From positions 1 to 64,000 of the forward strand of contig CAYSEW010000012.1 in NCBI GenBank assembly GCA_964430245.1: DNA of 64,000 nt. Direction: 5' to 3'. The notes under the pieces were generated by a model. The model had not been told where the DNA came from and did not search any database. It worked only from the letters and a program-made list of their open reading frames with translations. This stretch comes from CAYSEW01 sp964430245 (GTDB lineage Bacteria; Bacteroidota; Bacteroidia; Flavobacteriales_D; Parvicellaceae). Shown in pieces: positions 37,198 to 47,513 of the stretch (position 1 is the stretch's first letter; every line of letters starts with the position of its first letter). A program made the position numbers and the translations under genes.

Positions 37198-38175
37198 ATG
37201 TTGCTAACAGTTAAAGATATAAAAGAGCCCGTTGCAGAGGAGATGAAGCTTTTTGAGGAAAAGTTCAAAGCATCTTTAAAAAGTGATGTAGCACTGTTAG
37301 ATAAGATTACCCATTATATTATTAAAAGAAAAGGGAAGCAAATGCGACCACTTTTCGTTTTTTTATCTGCTAAGATGTGCGGTGAAGTGAACGATGCCAC
37401 TTATACTGCCGCTTCTTTAATTGAATTGTTACATACCGCCACTTTAGTACATGATGATGTGGTAGATGATGCCAATGAGAGAAGAGGTTTCTTCTCAATT
37501 AATGCATTATGGAAAAACAAGATTGCTGTTTTAGTAGGAGATTATTTGTTGTCTAGAGGGTTATTACTTACTACAGAAAACAAACAGTTTGAGCTGTTAG
37601 AAATTGTGTCTCGTGCAGTAAAAGAGATGAGTGAAGGAGAATTATTACAAATGGAGAAGGCACGAAGATTAGATATAAATGAAGAAATTTATTATCAGGT
37701 AATTAAGCAAAAAACCGCATCCTTGGTTGCTGCATGTTGCGCATCAGGAGCTCAATCTGTTAATATGAGTCCAGATAAAGTTGAGGTAATGAGACAATTT
37801 GGTGAAAATGTAGGATTAGCTTTTCAAATAAAGGATGATATTTTTGACTTTGGATCTTCTGAAAATATTGGTAAGCCAACAGGAATAGATATCAAAGAGC
37901 GTAAAATGACACTTCCTTTGATTTACACAATGAATAATGTAGATGCCGCTCTAAAGAAACGAATCATTAATACGATTAAGAATCACAATGAGGATACTAA
38001 TAGAGTGCAGGAAGTCATAGAAATGGTGATTGCTAATGGAGGTATAGAATATTCAGAAAAAAGAATGTTTGAGTATAAAGAAAAGGCATTGGCTTTAATT
38101 AAAGATTTTCCAGATAATCCTTCGAAAAATGCATTGATAGGGTTAGTTGACTATTCTATTGCAAGAAATAAATAA
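37198..38175 (+). CDS. polyprenyl diphosphate synthase
   Basis: 325-residue trans-prenyltransferase extending allylic diphosphates with isopentenyl diphosphate, probably for the menaquinone side chain. The two Asp-rich motifs are present: HDDVVDDANERRG and KDDIFDF, with GKQMRP near the N terminus and a late IGKPTGIDIKE. The length is that of octaprenyl/heptaprenyl synthases; chain length is not deducible here. uvrC follows 15 bases later, so the two are co-transcribed. Confidence 0.93.
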   Translation: MLLTVKDIKEPVAEEMKLFEEKFKASLKSDVALLDKITHYIIKRKGKQMRPLFVFLSAKMCGEVNDATYTAASLIELLHTATLVHDDVVDDANERRGFFSINALWKNKIAVLVGDYLLSRGLLLTTENKQFELLEIVSRAVKEMSEGELLQMEKARRLDINEEIYYQVIKQKTASLVAACCASGAQSVNMSPDKVEVMRQFGENVGLAFQIKDDIFDFGSSENIGKPTGIDIKERKMTLPLIYTMNNVDAALKKRIINTIKNHNEDTNRVQEVIEMVIANGGIEYSEKRMFEYKEKALALIKDFPDNPSKNALIGLVDYSIARNK

Positions 38176-38190
38176 AGCATAATTATAATT

Positions 38191-39987
38191 TTGATGGAGC
38201 TTATTAATGACATCATTAAAAGTATTTCTTCCAGCCCGGGAGTCTATCAATTTAAAGATGAAAATGGGGAGATTATCTACATTGGTAAAGCTAAAGACCT
38301 AAGAAAAAGGGTATCCTCCTATTTTAATAAACAGAAATTTGAGAATAATAAAACGAAAGTTCTTGTTAAAAAAATTGCTGATATAAAAACCATTAAGGTT
38401 GAATCTGAAATGGACGCATTGCTCTTAGAGAATGTGCTCATTAAAAAGCACCAGCCCAAATACAATGTTCAGCTCAAGGACGATAAAACATACCCATGGA
38501 TATGTGTCAAAAACGAACCCTTCTCCAGAATTAATTATACTAGAAAAGTAATTAAAGACGGATCAAAATATTTTGGGCCTTATCATTCAGTGACTTTAGT
38601 AAAGTATATCATCAATTTTTTAAATAATACTTTTCAGTTAAGAAATTGTTCTCATGAACTAAAAAAATGGATCCCTGGAGATAAAAAGTATGAGTCAGAA
38701 GTAGAGTATTATATTGGAAATTGTAAGGGGTGTTGTCAGGGAGAGGTTCAGGAAGAGGATTATGATCAACGAATAAGCTCAGCTATTCATGTATTAAAAG
38801 GGAACATATCTAATTTAGTCAAAGAACTAAAGAAAGAAATGAAAGTGTTTTCAGTAAAATTTAAATACGAGGAAGCGCAGCTTATTAAGAATACAATTAA
38901 GGAATTAGAAAATTACCAAGCGAAATCTGCTGTGGTAAGTAGCACGATAAGTAATGTAGATGTTTTTAGTATTGAAGAAGATCAGTCTCATGCTTTTGTT
39001 AATTATTTAAAAGTAGTTAATGGAGCAATTTGTCAGAGCAGAATGATTGAGATTAAAAAGAAATTAGAAGAGGACAAAAATGGTTTGTTAGAAATGGTTG
39101 TGGTGGATGTGCTACAAGCTGCGCCAGAAGAGATTAAAGAGCTTATTTTACCTTTTAAACTTGAGTCGGAATTTAAGCAGAAGGTTAGTGTCCCCCAAAA
39201 AGGAGATAGGAAAAAGTTGTTAGACCTTTCACAAAGGAATGCTTATTTGTACATGAAAGAAAAACACAAAAATGAATCAGTTAAAAACCCTGAAAAGCAT
39301 ACGGAAAGAATTTTAAAAACAATTAAAGAAGACCTCAAGCTAAATAAAATTCCAGAAAGGATGGAGTGCTTTGATAATTCAAATTTTCAGGGTAATGAAC
39401 CCGTAGCAGCATGTGTGGTGTTTAATAATGCAAAACCAGCTAAAAAAGAATACAGGCATTATAATATTAAAACTGTAGTTGGTCCAGATGACTTTGCCTC
39501 TATGGAAGAAGTAGTTTATAGGAGATACAAAAGATTGATTGATGAAGGAAAACCACTACCTCAACTTATTGTTTTAGATGGAGGGAAAGGACAATTAAGC
39601 AGCGCTATGAAGAGCTTGGAATCTTTAGGAATTAAAGGAAAAGTAGCTGTAATTGCAATTGCTAAAAAGCTAGAAGAGATTTTTTATCCTGGAGATAAGT
39701 ATCCATTGTATTTAGACAAAAAGTCGGAAACACTTAGAGTGATACAGCACATGAGGAATGAAGCACATCGTTTTGGTATTAAGCATCATCGTTCCAAAAG
39801 GATCAAGAGCACATTACAATCTGAATTAACATCAATTAAAGGAGTAGGGCCAAAAACCATGACCCTGCTTATTCAAAAACATAAGAGTATAAAAAACTTA
39901 AGATTATTGTCTATAGATGAGCTTGAAAATACAGTTGGTAAAAACAAAGCAAAACTTGTTTTTAAACACCTTCATAATGGCTCATGA
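38191..39987 (+). CDS. uvrC: excinuclease ABC subunit C
   Basis: 598-residue nucleotide excision repair nuclease that makes both incisions around a UvrB-bound lesion. N-terminal GIY-YIG domain (GVYQFKDENGEIIYIGKAKDLRKRV), UVR region (KFKYEEAQLIKNTI, ~205-235), the RNase H-like C-terminal nuclease (MECFDNSNFQG, VLDGGKGQL) and two helix-hairpin-helix motifs (SIKGVGPKT). A Cys-rich HELKKW...CKGCCQGE segment is in the usual place. Complete and of normal length; the actual start may be the second Met. Confidence 0.96.
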   Translation: MMELINDIIKSISSSPGVYQFKDENGEIIYIGKAKDLRKRVSSYFNKQKFENNKTKVLVKKIADIKTIKVESEMDALLLENVLIKKHQPKYNVQLKDDKTYPWICVKNEPFSRINYTRKVIKDGSKYFGPYHSVTLVKYIINFLNNTFQLRNCSHELKKWIPGDKKYESEVEYYIGNCKGCCQGEVQEEDYDQRISSAIHVLKGNISNLVKELKKEMKVFSVKFKYEEAQLIKNTIKELENYQAKSAVVSSTISNVDVFSIEEDQSHAFVNYLKVVNGAICQSRMIEIKKKLEEDKNGLLEMVVVDVLQAAPEEIKELILPFKLESEFKQKVSVPQKGDRKKLLDLSQRNAYLYMKEKHKNESVKNPEKHTERILKTIKEDLKLNKIPERMECFDNSNFQGNEPVAACVVFNNAKPAKKEYRHYNIKTVVGPDDFASMEEVVYRRYKRLIDEGKPLPQLIVLDGGKGQLSSAMKSLESLGIKGKVAVIAIAKKLEEIFYPGDKYPLYLDKKSETLRVIQHMRNEAHRFGIKHHRSKRIKSTLQSELTSIKGVGPKTMTLLIQKHKSIKNLRLLSIDELENTVGKNKAKLVFKHLHNGS

Positions 39988-40006
39988 ATATAAAATTTAA
40001 ATAGAA

Positions 40007-43000
40007 TTATTTCATGATAATTATTGGGTTTATCGAATTGTAATCCCCTGATGTCTCTATAAAGTAGAGCCCATTGGAAACACTTTGAGGAATTTCAATT
40101 TCAATTTGATTTTCTCCTTTTTGTAATTGAAAATCTTTTACTAGGATAGTTTTACCGGCAACAGAATGTAAATGAATTGAAACTAGGTTTTTGTCATTTA
40201 GTAGATAAAAATTCAGGTTGATTTTGTCCTTAGCGGGATTAGGGAAGTATTCAAAAGTTGCTGCATTATGATTAGTAATATTTGAACAATCATCAACAAT
40301 AATTATTGAACTAGTGACGTCTCCACAATTACCAGTTACTTCATAATTAATAGTATGAGATCCAACTCCAGCTAATGAAGGATCAAATATGCCATTTTGA
40401 GCATTTGTTATTCCGTTACCAGACCAGGTGCCTCCACCAGGAATTCCTATTAAAGGAACTGAAGAAGCTGAATAGCATAGTGGTGATACTGGGCTAATAA
40501 AGGCATTAATGGATTCTTCTACCACAATAGTTTGGGACTGAGAATCTGGACAAGGAGGAGCTATACTATAAGTAATTAAATGATTTCCAGGTCCAGCAGA
40601 AAAAGGATCGAAGATACCTTGAATAGGGTCAACTATTCCAATCCCCGACCAGGTACCCCCAGCTTGACTAGAAAAGATGTTAATCGAATTATTGTCTGTG
40701 CACATACTATCTATAGGTAATATAAAAGAAGCATCACCATTATTAATAGTAATAGTTGTAGTTTGAATATCTCCACATACACCTAAAATAACATAGGTAA
40801 TAACATGTGTTCCTGATCCTGCTATTGAAGGGTTAAATTCACCTGTTTGAGCATTAGTAATTCCGTTTCCAGACCAAACACCACCATTGTTAGCAGCAAT
40901 TAAATTAACAACAGGGTCATTTAAACAATAGGGCCCTGCTGGATTAATGGAAGCGCTCGTATTATTATTTACTATTATATTAATTTGATCTGATCCACCG
41001 CAAGCTCCAGGAATACTATATGTAATCGTATGCGTTCCAGGTCCAGCTGTAGCTGGATTAAAGGTGCCTAAGTTTGTATTTGTTATTCCATTTCCAGACC
41101 ACGTCCCACCAGTTAAATCTGCACTTAAAACAACTGGTGGCTCTGAAGTGCAAATAGGGTTAACAGTGTTTATTGTCGGAGATAGTGAGGTGCTTACCAC
41201 AATACTGGTTTGATCAGTGGCACCACAATTACCACTTATAGAATAGGAGATTACATGAGTTCCGATACCTGCAATAGATGGATCAAAGGTGCCATTGTTA
41301 GGATCGGTGATACCAGTTCCAGACCAGATTCCACCTGGACTTGCAGCTGATAGGTTAAAAGGTTGAGCAGAAATACATGCTTGGTTAATTGGATTAATAG
41401 TGGGGTCTGCTTGAGGGTCAACAATAACTATTGTTTGATCTGAATCGCCACAATTACCATTGATAGTGTAGCTGATAGTGTGAGATCCAGCACTAGCAGC
41501 AGAAGGGTCAAAAGTTCCAGTGTTTGGGTCAGTAATTCCGTTTCCAGACCAAACGCCACCTGGACTTGCAGCTGATAGGTTAAAAGATGGATCGGCTTCA
41601 CAAACATTGGATACAGCATTAATAGTAGCGCTAACAATAGAGTTAACAACAATGTCTATTTGGTCAGTAGCACCACAATTACCAGAAATAGTATAAGAAA
41701 TAGAGTGCGTGCCTACACCTGCAATTGCAGGGTCAAAAGTTCCATTAGTAACGCCATTTCCAGCCCAGCTTCCTCCGCTAGTAGCGGCAGTTAAGGAAAC
41801 AGGATTGTCGGTGACACACAATGGATTTACTCCATTAATGGTTGGGTCCGCAGTGCTAAAAACATCAATCGAAACGGAGTCAGTTCCGGAGCAAGTACCA
41901 GGAGTTGTGTAAGTAATTAGATGAGTGCCTGCACCAGCATTCATTGGGTCAAAAGTTCCGTTAGAGATATTGGTAATTCCATTTCCAGCCCAAGTTCCTC
42001 CAGCTAATGAAGCGGTTAGATTGACAGGAGCATCATTAATACAAATAGGACTAATGGGATTGATAGTAACAGTAGTTGTGTTGTTGATAATAGCGGTTGC
42101 CATGGTTCTTGATGTAAAACAAGGGGGTTCAGCTAACTCCCAGTCATAAAAAAAGTAATAGTAGCCAGGAGATCCAGACACACCAGCACTGCTGTTAGTA
42201 ATCTCTACCAATCCATTTATGTTGTAAGGATAGTTAGGACCATTATTATTTCTATAAAGATCCGGAGAACTCCCATTGGTAACTCCAAGCTGGTAATCGT
42301 TACCGGGATTAAGGTTGAAATTAAGTACTGCCCTGCTTTCACCAGCAGGTAAAAATAGGGTAATGTCTTGTAATACAGTTCCATTGTTATCTCTTAGCTC
42401 AATGGTTCTATTGCCAGAAGCCCCAGCATATAATTTAACAGATTTTAGAATTGAATTTGTAAAGCAATCAAATAGCAAATGCTGATCTCCATTAAAATAA
42501 GCGCCTGTTCCAAAAGTGTTGTCTGAAGGTCCGCCATTTACTGGTGGAGAAGGAACTTCTTCTTCAACATAATAGCTAGTAGTAGTATTTATTACAGGAG
42601 TGGTGAAAGTATTTCCGCTAGCCAATAATATGCCGCCATTGGCATTGTCATACCAGTTTAATGTGCCATTACCTGTTCCATTAGCTGATAACACGACAGT
42701 GCCTGATCCACAAATAGAATCGTTGATTGTGGAAGGAGGTTGAGCTAAAGAAATAGTAACCTCTTTTCTATCACTCAAGCAAGAGCTAGTTTCTATTTCC
42801 CAATCATAAAAGAAGTAGTAGTAAGCACCTGGTGTATTGGCATTACTTTGTTTAATAGAAATAAGGTTAGCAATAGAGTATGGATAATTAACATTAGAAT
42901 TATTTCTATATAAACTTGGGTCTGAGGATGCTGTAACTCCAAGCTGATAATCAGTGCCTGGGGAGATATTGAAATTCAAGGTAATTCTTCCTTGACCATC

Positions 43001-46000
43001 GGGAATATTAATAGTAGTATCCTTTATAACCACTCCATTACTATTCCTGAGTTCAATTGTTCTGTTGCCTGCTCCATCTGCATCAACCCAAACAGAGTTA
43101 AGAGTAAAGTCGCTAAAAGCATCAAAAACTAAATGCCTTCCACCATTTGTAAAGTATCCTCCATTTCCAAATGAATTGTCAGCAGGGCCTACATTATTAA
43201 TTCCACCAGCAGAGGATGCTTCTACATAATAGGTGGTAGAGTTATTAATTAGCGGTGTTGTGAAAGTATTTCCAGTATGAATAGAATTTCCACCTACTAA
43301 TTGATCATACCAATTAATTACATTACTTGATAAAGCAGAAAGTGAAACTGATTGAGGAGAACAAATGCTTACATTATCAACATCGGGCTCTGCTAGCTGT
43401 CCAACAGCAATGAAGTTATTTTCAATAAGAGTATCTATTCCACAAGACCCACCATCTGCAATCAGCATAACATTGTAAACCCCAGGTGAGGCGTAAGTAT
43501 GTGTTGGATTTACTGTAGAGCTAATATTCCCATCTCCAAAATCCCAATAATAAGTCACTCCATTAACACTAGTGTTGTTAAAATTAACAGTTAAGATACT
43601 GTCGCAAGTACCATTGGTATTTGCACCAAAATCACTTGTTGTTGAGCTAGAGCTATTACCGCTTTGTAGTTGCACGGCTATGGCTCTTCTTCCATAAGCA
43701 CCAGTAGGACCAGTAGCATTTACAGAAATCCAGTAGGTAGTATTGGGCGTAGCAGCATAGGTAAACTGATTGCTATTGGAAACACCAACAGAATCCATGT
43801 ATTTGTTCCCCAAAACAAAAACAGTATATCCATCTGCTCCAGTAACGGGATCCCATGAAATAATTAAGCTGCCAGCGCATGATTGAAGAGAAGTGATATT
43901 AGTAGGAACTCCAATAATAGAAAAGCATTCATCAGAAATATCGGAGCTTCCGCTTCTAGCTACTCTAATTAAAGCATTGCCTGTAACAGTAGTGGGAACT
44001 GTCCAGTCATAAAAACGTAACGAGCTATTAATGTTGGTAGAGATGTTGCTCCATGTAGCACCACTATCTAAAGAGTATTCGAGCGAAAAGTTTCCTGTAT
44101 TTTCAAAAGCATCCCATCTTATTTTTTCAGTTTCCCCAGGCACAAATGGATCGCCTCCATTAGGGTAGGTAAGAATTACATCATCGTTCCGAAATTCATA
44201 AACAACATAAAAATCTTGGGGACCAGATGGGACATTAAATCCATCAATGCTAATGGTGTAATTTCCTGATGACGGATTGTCTATAGTTATTTGTTCTACA
44301 TTGTTTAAATGGTCATTTCCTCTAGTTGCATTGGCATTAAGGCTATTGGCATTAGCAGCAGAATTGAGTATCCAAGGATCAACAACATTTCCAGAAGGAG
44401 TAGTGATGGTCATGTCTAGATCATTTACTAAGGCAATTGCAGCATTGGCAGTTCCTTCAATATCTGACCAATAAAGCATCACTCTTAATTGACCCTGTCC
44501 GGCAGGCACGTTAAGCGTGATAGTAGTGTTATTTCCATTGTCTAATGAGTCGTAAAAATATTGTTGATTAAGGAGTGTTTCGTAAGACCTTTTCAGGTTG
44601 ACTCTTCCCCATCCATAAATAAAATCAGGTCCTGGGTTCCCAAGGTCTTCAGCAGAATTCATAAGAGCAGCCTTAATAAGGGAAGATCGGGGATTCTGTC
44701 CGTTGTTTAAATCTTTGTAAGCATGATATAGCTGTGCTAAAGAGCCTGAAACTCCTGGGCACGACATGGAAGTTCCAGTTTTATAGGCATAATCATTTAC
44801 ATCTACAGTAGAAAACACATTAGTACCTTTTGCACAAACATCAGGTTTAATTCTTCCATCCTCGGCAGGACCTCTACTACTTGAATTAGCGATTACATCC
44901 TCTTCAGTTAGGTTGCCAACAGTAATTACATTTTTACCTACTTTGTGCCCACCAGTAATATTCCCCCAGTTCGATCCAGCTCCATATCCACAATCGGAAG
45001 TTCCGCTATTACCAGCAGAAAAGACATGTATTAATGATGGATAATTATCAATCTGTTCATCTAGATCTCGTGATAGTGTAGTATATCCTGCATTACAACC
45101 ATTGCTATAAGATTTTGAGGTGATCACCAGATTTTGATTTTGATAGAGGTTAGGTACAGAGCTGTAATTATTATCAGATGACCCAAAAACATATAAAAAA
45201 GCACCATTAGCCATACCTTTCCCTAAAGGGTTTAAGTTTCCAGCACCCATTATAGTGCCTGCTACATGATCGCCATGATCTCCAGAATTTGAGGTAATAT
45301 GAGATTGGTCAAGTCTTCCTTGATAATCAATGTGCTCGCCAATAATACCATCATCTTGCATCATCACATTAACACCTGTTCCATCATACTTTAAGCCATT
45401 GTCGGATGGACTATTTAAATAATTAGACCGATTCAATGTAACAGCTGTATTGTTTTCAGGATATGATGGAGGAGAAATGGGCTCAATAAATTGAATAAAT
45501 GGAAACTCAAGTAATTTATAAAGTTGTTTTTCATTGACTTTCAAATAAACAAACTCTGATTCTTTTTTTAATTCAGTTANNNNNNNNNNNNNNNNNNNNN
45601 NNNNNNNNNNNNNNNNNNNNNNNNNNNNNNNNNNNNNNNNNNNNNNNNNNNNNNNNNNNNNNNNNNNNNNNNNNNNNNNTGTTTTTCATTGACTTTCAAA
45701 TAAACAAACTCTGATTCTTTTTTTAATTCAGTTACTGCATAACCTTCTTGAATTAATAACTGAGTAGCTGTTTCAAATGAAAATGCTTCAAAAATAGTGG
45801 CTACTACTAAAAGATGGTCTCCTTTCTTGATCCAATCGGGATATTTACCTAAGGTTAATTTAGGGTGTAATTTGTATTGAGGTTTTATTTCATGAATGCC
45901 ATTAATGGAAGAGAAGCTTTTGATGTCATTTAGGTTAATTGAAGGGTCGATAGTAGCAAAAAAAGCTTTTTCAGGTAAATATTTTAGGAGCCTAATTCCT

Positions 46001-46218
46001 TTTTCAGCTAGTAATTTCTTTTCTATTATATTAGGTACTTTATTAAAATCAATGATTGCTATTAAACTGTTTTCAAAAACAGGAAGAGTCATTAATTCTT
46101 TTTCACTAATACTTTCTATGTTTTTATTTAATGTAAAGTCACCTGATAAAAGCTGTAGGTTTTGGTTAAATCCTATTTGCGATAAAATGACAAATGCTCC
46201 AAATAAAAGTTTTTTCAT
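40007..46218 (-). CDS. giant secreted subtilase (S8) with Ig-like repeats and T9SS sorting domain, interrupted by a false gap
   Basis: One gene split by 100 N. The two flanks share an identical 55-bp end; merging them gives one frame of 2018 residues. Signal peptide at MKKLLFGAF; propeptide to ~residue 200; S8 catalytic domain with D237 (QDDG), H266 (GDHVAGT), oxyanion N352 (SAGNSG) and S432 (TGTSMSCPG). Then a P-domain-like sandwich, an Fn3 domain, a PKD domain (YYWDFGDGN), two Ig-like domains each with a nested jelly-roll, eight ~75-residue repeats (GGxWSGxGIT...GTFDP), and a type A sorting domain from YFPNPAKDK. Likely an extracellular protease. The apparent start at 45544 is an internal TTG (Leu174). 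Confidence 0.88.
40293..42076 (-). repeat. eight tandem ~223-bp repeats in the subtilase gene
   Basis: Eight consecutive units encode ~75-residue Ig-like modules with the pattern Cys...GGxWSGxGIT...GTFDPxxAGxGTHxIxYxIxGxCG. Units three and four share a run of about 30 identical bases (around 41333 and 41563), so some copies are recent. Boundaries are approximate. Confidence 0.85.
42130..42545 (-). repeat. nested jelly-roll-like domain, copy 2, in the subtilase gene
   Basis: Encodes ~140 residues from GPSDNTFGTGAYF to YYYFFYDWEL, inserted between the TTSYYVE strand and the final Cys-x3-R strand of an Ig-like domain. It is about half identical to the copy at 42792-43200. Boundaries are approximate. 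Confidence 0.75.
42792..43200 (-). repeat. nested jelly-roll-like domain, copy 1, in the subtilase gene
   Basis: Encodes ~140 residues from GPADNSFGNGGYF to YYYFFYDWEI, with GNRTIELR and DYQLGVT shared with copy 2. It too sits inside an Ig-like domain, between TTYYVEAS and SSCLSDRKEV. Boundaries are approximate. Confidence 0.75.
45525..45579. repeat. 55-bp contig-end duplication, left copy
   Basis: Identical over all 55 bases to 45680-45734 on the other side of the N run. Both encode the same stretch of the subtilase (KESEFVYLKVNEK region). An assembly overlap, not a biological repeat. Confidence 0.9.
45580..45679. other. assembly gap of 100 N
   Basis: Exactly 100 N between two contigs whose ends overlap by 55 identical bases. 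The gap has no real length: removing it and one copy of the overlap restores a single subtilase reading frame (6057 bases, a multiple of three). Confidence 0.95.
45680..45734. repeat. 55-bp contig-end duplication, right copy
   Basis: Begins at the first base after the N run and matches 45525-45579 exactly, including a seven-T run. See the gap entry. Confidence 0.9.
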
Positions 46219-46374
46219 TGGTCAGTAGTTTTAAAATAAACGAAGAGGAATAGTCTGAGTTGCTAGTTTTTCTAATATAAAAAGTATGGTTTTTTTTTAA
46301 AAAATAAAAGTTTAGAGGTGCTATTTAGACAAATAATAAGCATATTTAATATTCACTTAACATTATTATAAGGC

Positions 46375-47277
46375 ATGAAAATTAAAATTCTATTTATTAT
46401 ATATGTTGCTTCAATTTTCACAAGTTGTACTTTTTATTACAAGACTTCAGATATTAATAAAAGCCTATTTGACTTAGTTAAATCTGTAAATAGTAACTAT
46501 AAATCGATAGACATTGGGTTTAAAAAGATGGATCAAGAATATAATAAATTAAAAAGCAATGATAAAAAGGAGCCTTTTTTAACTGCAAAGAATAAAATAA
46601 TTGCATTAGAAAAAGATTTATCAGTGATAGCTAGTCTTAAAAAGGATATAAATAATGAATATGCTGAATTTAAAAAGTACACTAAAGGGATAAACAAGAT
46701 TGCTTCAAATAGCAAGGAATGGGGGATGGTGAAACAAACCAAAAAAAACATGAAATATTTAAATAAAGAGATTTCAAACAATGGTGAAAAATTGGTAAAA
46801 AACAGTCATGAGCTCAATGATTATATTAATGAAAACATTCTTCCTTTAGTTAAAATCTACAAAGTGAGTGATTACAAGGAAAGATTCACTAAAACTATTG
46901 ACAATTTAAAGAAGTTGCGTTCTGAGAACCTTCATTTATTGAATGATCATAGATTGATCTATAATGATCTTGAGAATAAACATTTGAAATCAAACTCAGC
47001 AGAATGCATGCAATTGAAAACTCATTTAATGGAGGTGTCAAAAAAAGTAAAAGAATTAGAAAACATTGAAAAAGCTATTAATGACATGTATAAATCATTT
47101 ATTGAAAAAACTAAAGGTAAAAATGAGGTTTATAATACCGATCCTTTCTGGAAGGTTCTTCAACAAGATCAGCAAGTTTTTAAGCAACACATAAATAGCA
47201 TTAAAGAAGTACAGGAAAATATTAAAAATGAGTACAGGCAATTCCAGCAACTGGCTAATAAATTAAATGCTAAATGA
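46375..47277 (+). CDS. coiled-coil lipoprotein of unknown function
   Basis: 300 residues. Lipobox IFTSC with Cys18, then an almost entirely alpha-helical, Lys/Glu/Asn-rich chain with heptad-like hydrophobic spacing and no recognisable domain. Unusually few Gly, Pro and Trp. The length and composition suggest a long periplasmic or surface coiled coil, perhaps a spacer or tether. The stop overlaps the next gene by 4 bases (ATGA), so the two products are made together. I do not recognise the family. Confidence 0.75.
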   Translation: MKIKILFIIYVASIFTSCTFYYKTSDINKSLFDLVKSVNSNYKSIDIGFKKMDQEYNKLKSNDKKEPFLTAKNKIIALEKDLSVIASLKKDINNEYAEFKKYTKGINKIASNSKEWGMVKQTKKNMKYLNKEISNNGEKLVKNSHELNDYINENILPLVKIYKVSDYKERFTKTIDNLKKLRSENLHLLNDHRLIYNDLENKHLKSNSAECMQLKTHLMEVSKKVKELENIEKAINDMYKSFIEKTKGKNEVYNTDPFWKVLQQDQQVFKQHINSIKEVQENIKNEYRQFQQLANKLNAK

Positions 47278-47513
47278 AAAGCTGGCATCTATATATTGTT
47301 TTCTTGTCTATTTTATTCCCCAATGTAATTTGCTCTCAAGATAAAATTGCTAACCTACCAGGATTTCAATACAAAAATTTCAAGCAGTTTTTATTGAACA
47401 TTAGTAAAGATGATCTGAAGAATCAACAAAATAAGGTGTCTAAAGAATTTTCTGAATGGAAAAGAGATTTTGAACAAATAGATGATGTTTGTGTTATGGG
47501 AGTTAGAATTTAA
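47274..47513 (+). CDS. small secreted protein, unknown, coupled to the coiled-coil lipoprotein
   Basis: 79 residues: signal peptide (hydrophobic 5-19, ending at VICSQ), leaving a mature protein of about 58 residues with mixed charge and one Cys (DDVCVMG). The 4-base overlap with the upstream lipoprotein gene shows translational coupling. The 3' end overlaps the convergent gene by 11 bases. No family recognised. Its reality rests on the signal peptide and coupling. Confidence 0.6.
   Translation: MKSWHLYIVFLSILFPNVICSQDKIANLPGFQYKNFKQFLLNISKDDLKNQQNKVSKEFSEWKRDFEQIDDVCVMGVRI

Noticed and set aside
40293..42076. CRISPR-like or other non-coding repeat array
   Set aside because: The periodicity is ~223 bp, in frame, and encodes Ig-like protein modules.
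40007..45544. Separate 1845-residue subtilase gene starting at 45544
   Set aside because: The start is an internal TTG. The same codons recur beyond the N gap inside an upstream frame that has the signal peptide; the two parts are one gene.
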